In this document: positions 34,847-42,380 of the stretch, piece after piece
How the letters are laid out: every line of letters starts with the position of its first letter
Numbering within the stretch: the first letter of the stretch is position 1
Position numbers and translations under genes: made by a program
The notes under the pieces: generated by a model
The model's database searches: none
What the model was told of the DNA's origin: nothing
The model's input: only the letters and a program-made list of their open reading frames with translations
Assembly: GCA_020633555.1 (NCBI GenBank)
Contig: JACKDL010000042.1
Location: forward strand, 1 to 42,380
DNA: 42,380 nt
DNA from: Myxococcales bacterium
GTDB lineage: Bacteria > Myxococcota_A > Bradymonadia > UBA7976 > UBA1532
Direction of reading: 5' to 3'

Positions 34847-37800
34847 TCAGCCCGCCGACCGGGCCTGCGCCCACGCCTCGACGGCCGCCGCCAGGCTGTC
34901 GTCGTAGCGGTCCTGGGCGATGCGCCGGCCCAACGCCAGCAAGCCCTCGGCCTCGGCGCCGCGCCCCGAGCCGTCATAGATGCGGGCCAGCGCCTTGGCC
35001 GCCTCGAGCCAGGGCTTCTCGCAGCCGGGCTTGCTGCGGCCCACGAACTCGGCGGCCTCCAGGTGCTCCAGTGCCGCCTGCGGGCGGCCTTCGAGTTCGG
35101 CCACGCGCGCGAGCAGCAGGCGGGCTTTGACGGCGCGCGCGAAGATCCGCAGCTCCACCGCCAGCTCCATCACCCGCAGGCCCAGCGTCCGCGCCGCCGC
35201 CAGGTCCCCCGGCCCGGCGCGCTGCACCAGGTGCTCGGTGAGGTGCAGGCCGGTCATCATCATGGCCAGGCGCCGGCCCACCCGCTCGGCCCGGCTGAAG
35301 CACCAGCGCTGGTCGCTGACCGCCCGGTCCAGGTCGCCCAGCTCGGCGTGCACGATGGCGCGGGCCGAGCGCACGGCCACCGCCAGCCAGGCGTCCGTGG
35401 GCCCCAGCGAGACGATGCCGCCCTCGGCCTCGCCCGTGAGCGAGGCGGCGCGGTCGAAGATCGGCAGCGCGTCGGCCGGCCGGCCCAGGGTGCGCAGGAT
35501 GTTGCCCAGGTCGTGGGCCACCCGCAGGATCCCCGGGCCCCCGTGGGGCTCGATGACCCGCCACGCCTCCTGAGCCAGGATCAAGCCCTCCTCGGGCTGC
35601 CCCATGCTGCGCAGCACGAAGCCGAGCATGGACTGGACGTAGGCCGCCTCCAGCCCCATCTGCGCCGACGAGAAGAGGTACTCGGCCAGCTCCAGCTCGG
35701 TCTGCGCGCGCTCCCAGTCGTTGCGCAGATACGCCGCCTGGCCGGCGGCCGTGTGGCCCCGCGCACGCAAGGCCACCGCCTCCAGATCGGGCAGGGCGTC
35801 CAGCAAGGCCACCGCGTCGGCCGCCCGATCCAGCGTCTCCTCCAGATCGCCCGTGCTCAGGCACACCCAGGCCAGATCCACCAGGGTGCCGGCGCGCTCC
35901 ACGGCCGGGCTGTCGGGCACCTGATCCTGAAGATCCACCGCCTGCCGGAAGGCCTGCACGGCGTCGCTGAAGGCGCCCAGGGCCGCCGCCCGCCGGCCCA
36001 CGAGCCGGCCGTAGCGCACCGTCTCTTCCAGGGCGTCGGCCCGGCTGTAGTGGAACAGCAGCGCCGGGTAGCGCGCAGGGTCGTCCCCCTCGCGCGCCGC
36101 CAGCGCGTCGGCCACCAGCCGGTGCACCAGCCGCCGGTTCTGCGCCAGGACGGTCTTGTACACGGCGTCGCGCAGCAGCACCTGCCGGAAGCGATAGACG
36201 GGGGCGTCGCCCTCGCGCTCCACCCGCAGGATGCGGGCCTGCACCAGCTCGTCGAGCTCGTCCGTGGCCTGGCTGAAGCGGCCAGGGCGGGTCTGGTGCA
36301 CGGCGTCGTGCAGGGCGTCGCTCACGGCGTCCCACAGCCAGCCCTCGAACTGCGCGCCCAGCACCGACAGGTGCCGCACCACCTCGCGCTGGCGGGGCGC
36401 CAGCCGCCCCACGCGGGCCAGCAGCAGGCCGTACAAGGAGTCGGGCAGCTTCAGATCGGCGAGCTGGGACGGCATGGCGTCCAGCAGCCCCCGCTCGGCC
36501 AGCCGGCCCATGAGCTCTTCGATGAACAGGGGGCTGCCGCCCGCCCGCTCGTGCACCAGATCGCGCACCGCCAGCGACACCCGCCGGGTGCCCGCCAGGG
36601 CGTCGATCAGCCCGTCCACCTCGGCCGCCGTCAGGGGCGACAGGGGGACCGCCCGGACCGGGATCTCAGCGGGCAGCTCCAGGGCCTCGAGGGCGCGGGC
36701 GGTGAGCAGCAGCACGGGGGCGTCGGCGCCGGCCAGCAGGCGAGGCAGCGCCCGCAAGAGGGCCACGCCCTCGGTGTCGGCCCGGTGCGCCTCATCGATG
36801 CACAGCACCGGCCGCAGGCCCCCTCGCCGGCGCGCGCGGCCCGCGGCGGCCTCCAGCGCCAGGGCCACCAGGTCGAAGACCTGGGCCCGCCCCCCCGGCA
36901 CCCCCTCGCGGACCACCGAGGGGCTCAGGCCCACCAGCGCCCGCACCAGGTTCCCGCGCCCGAGCAGCTCGGCCCGCTGGCCCGCAGGCAGGTAGCTCGC
37001 CAACACGCGGAGCTGGCGCTCCAGCACATCGGGCCGGGGCTGCACCCCGTCGTCGCCCTCGAACAGCGCGGCCATGATGACGCTGGCGGCCAGGCCCCCG
37101 CTGCGCGCGCGCTCGACCCGCGCCCGCAGGAAGTCGCGCCGGCCCCCCACCCGCTCGATGATGGCCTCGATGAGCCGCGACTTGCCGGCGCCCGCCGGCC
37201 CGAGCACCGCCACGACCGGCGGGGCCTCGGGCTCGTCCAGCAGGCGCTCGATGGCCCGCAGCTCGGCCTCGCGCCCCACGAACGGGCGCCCACCCGTGAA
37301 GGTCTCGGCGAGCAGCTCCTCGCGGCGGCCGTCCCACTCGAAGAGCTGGGTCACGTCGCCCGAGCCGGCGAGCTCGCCGGCCGCCCGCAGGGTGTAGCCG
37401 GCGGGCAAGGCGTCGCGCACCGCCCGGGACAGCAGCAGGCCGTTCATCGGCGCGGCCTCGGTCATCCGGCGCGCGACGCTGGGCACCTGATCGGCCAGGC
37501 GCACGCTCCCGTCGGGGCGGCGGATCACGAAGCCGGCGTGCACCGCGATGCGCAGGCGCACGCCGCACCCCGCGGGGCGCAGCGCCTCGTCCAGCTCCAC
37601 CTGCACCGCCTGCACCGCCGTGGCCAGGCGCAGCGCCCGCTCGGCGTCGTCCTCGTGGGTGCGCTCCAGCCCGAACAGCACCACGATCTGGCCCTCGGCG
37701 GGCTGCTGGACGTGGGCCCCGGTGGGCTCGATGGCCGCCATCAGGTGCTCGACAATCAGGTCGTTGACGCCCGCAAAGGTGTCCGCGTCGAGGCTGACGG

Positions 37801-38971
37801 CCCCCGCCACCTGGAAGGCCAGGGCCAGCACGGTGACGTGCTGGTGGTTGCCCGTCACCAGGCGGGTGGCCCGCTCCACCTCGGGCTGCGCCGCGCCCAG
37901 GCGGGCACGGATCTGCTCCAGCAAGGCCTTGCCCGAGGGCCGCCGGGCCGCGCCGGTCTCGGGGGGCGAGGTGGGGGCGGTCTGGGTGCTGGGCGTGAAG
38001 TGGCTGGGCCGGCGCGGGTGGTCCAGGCCCACCCCGGGCAGGCCCGTCCCCGCCGTCAGCGCCTGGATCGGCCCCGAGCTGCTGCCCATCGCCGCCTGCT
38101 CCCCACTCCCGTACAGGGCGCCGCGGGCGCGGGCGAAGGGCTCCAGGGCCCGGGCGAAGGCCGCCGCGTCGGGGAAGCGGGCCTCCGGCTCCACCGACAC
38201 GGCCCGCATCACCACGTCGTTCAGCCCGGGCGGCGTGTGCGGGGCCAGCTCGGTCAGCGGCCGCGCCGGGCGCCCGTGGCGCAGGGCCGTCAGGTAGGCC
38301 AGGGCCCGGCGCTCGACCCAGGGGCGCTCGTTGGCGCCGGCGATGCACTCGTACAGCACCACGCCGGCGGCGAAGACGTCCGTCCAGGGTCCCACGGCCC
38401 GGTCGGCGTCCGCCTGCTCCAGGGCCATGTACATGGGGGTGCCCAGCACCTCGTCGGGCCGGGTGGCGCTGTCGTTCGTGAAGTGGGCGACGCCGAAGTC
38501 GAGCAGCTTCGGCAGCTCGCCGAACACGTCGCTGCGCGCCAGGAAGATGTTCTGGGGTTTGATGTCGCGGTGCACGATGCCCAGCCGGTGCACCTTGCCG
38601 AGCACCTCGAGCACCTCGAGGATGATCCGCACGGCCACGCCCGGTCGCAGCGGCCCCTTGGCCAGCCGGGCGGCCAGATCCTCCCCCTCCAGGTACTCCA
38701 TGACCATGTAGGGCGTGCCGTCGGGCAGCACGTCGTGGTCGAACACCTGCGGCAGCCGGTCGTCGCGCACGCGCGCCGCCGACATGGCCTCGCGCCGGAA
38801 CCGCTCCACCACCCCCTCGTCGTGGGCCAGCTCGGGGCGGATGGTCTTGATGACCACCCGGCTGCGCAGCACGGGGTGGAAGGCCTCGTACAGCATGCCC
38901 ATGCCCCCCGCGCTCATGAGGCGCGTGATGGGGAACTTGCCGACGCGGGTGCCTGGCTCGAGCACGGCCAA
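34847..38971 (-). CDS. Giant regulator: Ser/Thr kinase, cyclase-like domain, AAA ATPase and TPRs
   Basis: 1374 residues. Order: PknB-type kinase (about 11-280) with glycine loop SAGGMGMLY, Lys42, HRDIKPQN (Asp136), DFG (158-160) and MALEQ where APE is usual; a Pro/Ser linker; a class III cyclase-like domain (about 375-545) lacking the metal Asp pair; a P-loop ATPase with Walker A GPAGAGKS (591-598) and Walker B VLCIDEAHR; and helical TPR-type repeats (about 960-1374). This build, common in Myxococcota, resembles kinase-fused STAND/LuxR-like regulators that sense a signal through the TPRs. TTG start chosen because GGAAGG lies 8 bases upstream; a GTG two codons later is possible. Confidence 0.9.
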   Translation of the reverse strand: MAVLEPGTRVGKFPITRLMSAGGMGMLYEAFHPVLRSRVVIKTIRPELAHDEGVVERFRREAMSAARVRDDRLPQVFDHDVLPDGTPYMVMEYLEGEDLAARLAKGPLRPGVAVRIILEVLEVLGKVHRLGIVHRDIKPQNIFLARSDVFGELPKLLDFGVAHFTNDSATRPDEVLGTPMYMALEQADADRAVGPWTDVFAAGVVLYECIAGANERPWVERRALAYLTALRHGRPARPLTELAPHTPPGLNDVVMRAVSVEPEARFPDAAAFARALEPFARARGALYGSGEQAAMGSSSGPIQALTAGTGLPGVGLDHPRRPSHFTPSTQTAPTSPPETGAARRPSGKALLEQIRARLGAAQPEVERATRLVTGNHQHVTVLALAFQVAGAVSLDADTFAGVNDLIVEHLMAAIEPTGAHVQQPAEGQIVVLFGLERTHEDDAERALRLATAVQAVQVELDEALRPAGCGVRLRIAVHAGFVIRRPDGSVRLADQVPSVARRMTEAAPMNGLLLSRAVRDALPAGYTLRAAGELAGSGDVTQLFEWDGRREELLAETFTGGRPFVGREAELRAIERLLDEPEAPPVVAVLGPAGAGKSRLIEAIIERVGGRRDFLRARVERARSGGLAASVIMAALFEGDDGVQPRPDVLERQLRVLASYLPAGQRAELLGRGNLVRALVGLSPSVVREGVPGGRAQVFDLVALALEAAAGRARRRGGLRPVLCIDEAHRADTEGVALLRALPRLLAGADAPVLLLTARALEALELPAEIPVRAVPLSPLTAAEVDGLIDALAGTRRVSLAVRDLVHERAGGSPLFIEELMGRLAERGLLDAMPSQLADLKLPDSLYGLLLARVGRLAPRQREVVRHLSVLGAQFEGWLWDAVSDALHDAVHQTRPGRFSQATDELDELVQARILRVEREGDAPVYRFRQVLLRDAVYKTVLAQNRRLVHRLVADALAAREGDDPARYPALLFHYSRADALEETVRYGRLVGRRAAALGAFSDAVQAFRQAVDLQDQVPDSPAVERAGTLVDLAWVCLSTGDLEETLDRAADAVALLDALPDLEAVALRARGHTAAGQAAYLRNDWERAQTELELAEYLFSSAQMGLEAAYVQSMLGFVLRSMGQPEEGLILAQEAWRVIEPHGGPGILRVAHDLGNILRTLGRPADALPIFDRAASLTGEAEGGIVSLGPTDAWLAVAVRSARAIVHAELGDLDRAVSDQRWCFSRAERVGRRLAMMMTGLHLTEHLVQRAGPGDLAAARTLGLRVMELAVELRIFARAVKARLLLARVAELEGRPQAALEHLEAAEFVGRSKPGCEKPWLEAAKALARIYDGSGRGAEAEGLLALGRRIAQDRYDDSLAAAVEAWAQARSAG

Positions 38972-39087
38972 CGCGGGGACCTTCCGGGGACTGGCGACGA
39001 TGCGCGCGAGTATCGCACACTCGTCGGAGCATGCCGACCCGGCGATCTCAACCGCGAGGTCCCTCGACCGCCACCCCCGGAGGGCCC
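38972..39087. promoter_or_regulatory. Divergent promoter region, kinase-ATPase and SIS-like genes
   Basis: 116 bases. On the minus strand GATACT (39014-39009) after TGTGC could be a -10, starting about 31 bases before the TTG. A small inverted repeat, CGAGT (39007-39011) with ACTCG (39019-39023), overlaps it and could be an operator. GGAGG at 39079-39083 is the plus-strand ribosome-binding site. Confidence 0.3.
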
Positions 39088-40020
39088 ATGCTTCGCGAAG
39101 CCCTGACTGAAGCGGCCGCCGCCACCGAGACGGCCCTCACCGGCTGGCGCCTGGACCGGCTGCGCGCCGCGCTGGATCGCCCGCTGCTGACCGTAGCCGC
39201 CGGGGCCACCCGCGCCACCGCCCTGCTGTGGGCCCGCCTGCACGAGCGCCGGGGCCACGCCGCGTGGTCCATGGGCACCCAGGAGCTGCGCCACCGGCCC
39301 CTCCCGCGGGGGGCGGCGACGGTGGTGCTCTCGGGCTCCGGCCGCAACCACGATGTGCTGGGCGTGGTGAGCCACCTGAAGCGCCACCTGGACGGCCCCC
39401 TGCACGCCGTGGTCTGCGCCGAGCACACGCCGCTGGTGGACGAGATCCGCGCGGCCGGCGGCGACGCCGTGGTGCTGCCCCAGCCCCCGCCCGCGCGCGG
39501 GCTGCTGCACCTGGGCGCCGGGGTACCCATGCAGGTGGCCGCCGCCGCCCTCTGGCACCCAGGCCCCTTCCACGCCTGCTTCGCGCAGGCGTGGGCGGCA
39601 CCCCCGCCCCGCCGTCGCCCCTCGGCAGTGGTCGCGCTGGGCGTGGGCCTGGCCGAGCCCGCCGCGAAGGCCTTCGCCATCCGGGTGCGCGAGGCCGGCC
39701 TGGCGCCGGCCTGGCACAGCTCACTGCGGGACCTGGCCCACGGCTCCTTCCTGGCCCTGCGCCCCGACACCTGGGTGGTGGCCTTCACGCTGGGCCACCA
39801 GCGGGCCGCGGTGGACGCCCAGCTCGGCGGGCTGCCGCCCGAGATCCCGGTCACGGTCTTCCATGAGCCCACCGACGACGCCGTGGGCGCTCTGGGGCTC
39901 TTCGGCCAGGGCCTGCTGACCCTGGACGGCGCCCTGCGGGCCCATGGTGTGGCGCCCACCCGCGACGACGTGCCTGCCTGGGGCGCCGAGATGTACCGGG
40001 CGGTGTTGCCCGAGCCCTGA
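39088..40020 (+). CDS. SIS-domain-like protein (possibly double SIS)
   Basis: 310 residues from the ATG behind GGAGG. An earlier in-frame start overlaps the promoter region and is rejected. The first half has the sugar-isomerase fold pattern: PLLTVAAGATRATALLWARL, then VVLSGSGRNHDVLGVVSHLKRH (the Ser/Gly-rich phosphosugar loop) and LHAVVCAEHTPLVDEIRAAGGDAVVLPQ. The second half has WHSSLRDLAHGSFLALRPDTWVVAF, like the ELxxFAHGP region of GlmS/AgaS-type isomerases. It may bind or convert a phosphorylated sugar. Catalytic residues cannot be assigned, so the exact reaction is unknown. Confidence 0.65.
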   Translation: MLREALTEAAAATETALTGWRLDRLRAALDRPLLTVAAGATRATALLWARLHERRGHAAWSMGTQELRHRPLPRGAATVVLSGSGRNHDVLGVVSHLKRHLDGPLHAVVCAEHTPLVDEIRAAGGDAVVLPQPPPARGLLHLGAGVPMQVAAAALWHPGPFHACFAQAWAAPPPRRRPSAVVALGVGLAEPAAKAFAIRVREAGLAPAWHSSLRDLAHGSFLALRPDTWVVAFTLGHQRAAVDAQLGGLPPEIPVTVFHEPTDDAVGALGLFGQGLLTLDGALRAHGVAPTRDDVPAWGAEMYRAVLPEP

Positions 40021-40041
40021 TCGGGGTCAGGCCGGGCGGGC

Positions 40042-42378
40042 CTACTCGGCCGGGCAGTTGCTGGCTGCGTCGCTCATGTCGGGCAGGCGGAAGGCGGGCA
40101 CCTCCCAGTCGGCGCAGAGCTCGACGGGGTCGAACACCAGGGCGGGGTTGGCCGCGTCGGCGGTCACGCCCGTCAGGCGGCCGCTGCCCCCGGTCACCCG
40201 CACGCTCTCGGCGCCGTTGCCCAGCCATGTGCTGTTCAGCAGGAAGCCGCTGCCGTTGATGACCACCCCGGTCCGCGCCGAGTCGTCGAAGGCGCAGCCG
40301 CGCACCGGCTCGAAGTCGGCGTTGATCACGAGGTTGGCGCCCTCGCCGCCCAGGCCGCCGTCGCGGAAGGTGGCGTTCTCGACGTCCAGCACGCCGCCGG
40401 GCTCGATCACCACGCCGCCCCAGCCGCCCGGGTTGGGCACCTCGGGATCGGGCCGCGCCTGCAGCACCACCCGATCGGCCTGGGTCCCGCGGGCGGTCAG
40501 GGTGCCGCCCTCGGCGATCACGATGCGGCCGCCGTCGGCGTTGATGCCACCCCCCGCCGGCAGGCTCAGGGTGCCGGCCACCGCCAGCTCGGCGTCCAGC
40601 CGGAAGGGCGCGTTCAGGGCCAGGCTCAGGGTGCCCCCCGCCGCCACCGCCACGGGATCGGCCACCCGGTAGGTCACCCCCTCGGGCTGCCCGCTCAGGG
40701 TCAACGCGCCGTCCACCGTGCCGCCCACGCCGATGGCGTCGGTGGCGTTGCCCCACCACAGGTGGCCGCTGCCGATGGGCCGGCCGCCGAAGTGCTGCAG
40801 CAGCGCCCGCACGGGCCACCGGGCGCCGTACACCCAGGTCCCCTGCAGCCGGAAGACCGTGCTGTCGGCGGTGGGCAGCGCCATGGCGTCGCCCGCCACG
40901 TCGGCGAAGGTGCCGCCCAGCACCACCAGGGTGCCGCCGGCCGCTACCCGCAGCCCGTCACCCCCGCAGCCGTGCACCTGCACGCGGTTGAAGCTGGCGG
41001 TGCCGGCGGTGGTGACACAGGGCGCGCCCTCGGCGCCGGCCCCCTGCACCACCAGCCCGTTCAGGCTGCTGGCGGGGGTGGCATCGGCGAAGCGCAGGCC
41101 GGCCCAGGGGGCGTCGGGGGCCGCCGGGGCGAAGACCACCACGCCGCCCTCGGGGGTGCGCAGGGTGCCGTCCACGGCCAGGGCCGCGCCGGCGTCGGCA
41201 AGGATCACAGTGCCGGGCTGGATCTCCAGCTCGCTCTCGGCGGGGATCTGGTCCACGGCCAGCGTCCACGGGTTGCCCTCGGGCCCCACGGTGCCCGCGG
41301 CGAGCGCGGCGGCGTCCAGCGCCTGGCCCTGCCCCACCGGCGGGGTGCGCACGAACAGCGCCGGGCCCACGCCGAAGCTGCCGCCGATCTCCACCCGCAC
41401 GTCCACCAGGCCGCCCGGGGCCTGCGCGCCCGCGGGCACGTTGCCGGCCACCCGGTGGGCGTCCAGCAGCTCCAGATCCTGCAGCGCCACGGCGCCCACC
41501 ATGATGGCCGTGGGGGCCGCCTCGAAGGGCCCGCCGAACACCACCACGCGCTGCTCCACGTCCAGCGGCGCCCATGCGGGCTGCACCGCCTGCACGCTCA
41601 GCTCCCCGGCCGTGATGGCCCGCCCCTGCAGGGTGATCTCGAAGCTGCCGGCGTTGGTGCTCACCGTCACCGCCTGCATGAACTCGCCCTCGGCGTCGGG
41701 GTTGAACTGGATGAGCACCTGCGCCGACTGCCCGGGGGGTGCCTCGGCGGGGAGCTGGCCGTCGGGCACCTCGAAGGGGGCGGCCACCCCCACCACGGCG
41801 TTGATGCGCAAGGTCGCGATCTCGCTGGTGTTCTGGATACGGATGAAGTCGCCGCCGGGGGTCCCTGGCTCCACCGTGCCGAAGTCCAGCGTGTCGGCCT
41901 CGGGCTCGCCGGTGGGCTGGACCGCCTGGGCACTCAAGGGCACCTCCACCGGCGCCGCGTCGGGCACGTCGGTGATGAGCCGCACGGTCTGCGCCAGGGC
42001 CCCTGCCGCCTCGGGCTGGACGGTGAACACCACCGTGCGCGATGCGCCCGCCGGCACCGAGATGGGCGGCATGCGGCTGGCGCCGAAGGGCGCGGCCAGC
42101 CCCTCGAAGGCGGTGACCTGCAGATCGCCGTCGCCGTCGTTGCGCAGCACCAGGTCAGCCTCGGCCCCTTCGCCCACCGCCACCTGCCCGAAGGCCAGCT
42201 CCGCGGGCTCCACCACCAACAGGCCCACGCCCGCCTGGGCGTCGGGGCCCGCGTCCCCGCCGCCGCCCGCCCCCCCCATGCCCCCGGCGCCGCCGGTGGC
42301 CATGTCGGCGGTGGGCGTGCTGTCGCCCCCGCCGTCGTCGCACCCTGCCATCAGCCCCAGGGCCAGGCCCACCGCCAG
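40042..42378 (-). CDS. Large lipoprotein with ASH/HYDIN-like, IPT-like and beta-helix-like parts (5' end outside window)
   Basis: At least 778 residues. The frame runs off the window end; the visible N-terminus LAVGLALGLMAGC is the end of a lipoprotein signal, so only a few residues are missing. After a Gly/Asp linker there are two ASH/HYDIN-like Ig domains (LVVEPAELAFGQVAVGEGAEADLVLRND and ADTLDFGTVEPGTPGGDFIRIQNT), an IPT/TIG-like domain (SVQAVQPAWAPLDVEQRVVVFGG...) and then about 400 residues of short Gly-rich strands (GGTLVVLGGTFADVAG, GGRIVIAEGGTLTARG, GGVLDVENATFRDGG) typical of a right-handed beta-helix. It is probably a surface-anchored protein for binding or adhesion. No catalytic site was seen. 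Confidence 0.85.
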   Translation of the reverse strand: MAVGLALGLMAGCDDGGGDSTPTADMATGGAGGMGGAGGGGDAGPDAQAGVGLLVVEPAELAFGQVAVGEGAEADLVLRNDGDGDLQVTAFEGLAAPFGASRMPPISVPAGASRTVVFTVQPEAAGALAQTVRLITDVPDAAPVEVPLSAQAVQPTGEPEADTLDFGTVEPGTPGGDFIRIQNTSEIATLRINAVVGVAAPFEVPDGQLPAEAPPGQSAQVLIQFNPDAEGEFMQAVTVSTNAGSFEITLQGRAITAGELSVQAVQPAWAPLDVEQRVVVFGGPFEAAPTAIMVGAVALQDLELLDAHRVAGNVPAGAQAPGGLVDVRVEIGGSFGVGPALFVRTPPVGQGQALDAAALAAGTVGPEGNPWTLAVDQIPAESELEIQPGTVILADAGAALAVDGTLRTPEGGVVVFAPAAPDAPWAGLRFADATPASSLNGLVVQGAGAEGAPCVTTAGTASFNRVQVHGCGGDGLRVAAGGTLVVLGGTFADVAGDAMALPTADSTVFRLQGTWVYGARWPVRALLQHFGGRPIGSGHLWWGNATDAIGVGGTVDGALTLSGQPEGVTYRVADPVAVAAGGTLSLALNAPFRLDAELAVAGTLSLPAGGGINADGGRIVIAEGGTLTARGTQADRVVLQARPDPEVPNPGGWGGVVIEPGGVLDVENATFRDGGLGGEGANLVINADFEPVRGCAFDDSARTGVVINGSGFLLNSTWLGNGAESVRVTGGSGRLTGVTADAANPALVFDPVELCADWEVPAFRLPDMSDAASNCPAE

Positions 42379-42380
42379 CG

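Overview
This is a very GC-rich bacterial chromosome segment with dense coding, frequent 4-base stop/start overlaps and many GTG or TTG starts. It carries PknB-type Ser/Thr kinases (one fused to an AAA ATPase and TPRs), many Cys-anchored lipoproteins, a CotH/lamin-tail lipoprotein with an Asp-Ala-Pro-rich stalk, secreted Cys-rich domains and two good sigma-54-type promoters. Together these point to Myxococcota or a related delta-proteobacterial lineage such as Sandaracinaceae/Polyangia or Bradymonadales. This placement is inference; no rRNA or tRNA lies in the window.

Layout. 1-1979: end of a PAS-GGDEF-EAL cyclic-di-GMP protein. 1985-5793 (minus): a secreted CE4 polysaccharide deacetylase translationally coupled to a U32 peptidase-family (RlhA-like) protein. 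6032-9219 (plus): envelope genes, namely a DUF4349 lipoprotein, a beta-barrel-like protein, an OmpA-like lipoprotein and a thioredoxin-fold lipoprotein. 9389-12590: a polytopic membrane protein behind a sigma-54-type promoter, then the lamin-tail/CotH lipoprotein. 12602-14573 (minus): two tandem paralogous secreted barrel proteins, again behind a sigma-54-type promoter. 14703-17377 (minus): a hypothetical protein and a transglycosylase-like/M23 cell-wall protein. 17588-23560 (plus): a four-gene tetR-tolC-MFP-RND efflux operon in which every junction overlaps by 4 bases. 23576-26133 (minus): an SRPBCC-like secreted protein and an internally duplicated lipoprotein. 26471-31228 (plus): a membrane Ser/Thr kinase, glutamine-dependent NAD synthetase and a double cyclic-nucleotide-binding protein, apparently one operon. 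31229-32409: a 1.2-kb gene-free block of structured repeats. 32410-34762 (minus): a three-gene operon of a TrpD-like phosphoribosyltransferase, a heme-oxygenase-like diiron-type protein and a nitrile-hydratase-leader-like (NHLP) small protein. 34847-38971 (minus): a giant kinase-ATPase-TPR regulator. 39088-40020 (plus): a double-SIS-like protein. 40042-end (minus): a large lipoprotein with ASH/HYDIN-like, IPT-like and beta-helix-like parts, running off the window.

The two most unusual items are (i) the TrpD-like/HDO-like/NHLP trio, which looks like an undescribed peptide-modifying or specialised-metabolite mini-cluster, and (ii) the 31435-32166 inverted pair of a multi-hairpin repeat. Its two copies differ in sequence but keep their stems, including one compensatory base-pair change, as expected for a structured RNA or foldback repeat family. 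A separate 161-bp full-length imperfect palindrome sits in the divergent promoter region at 26239-26399.
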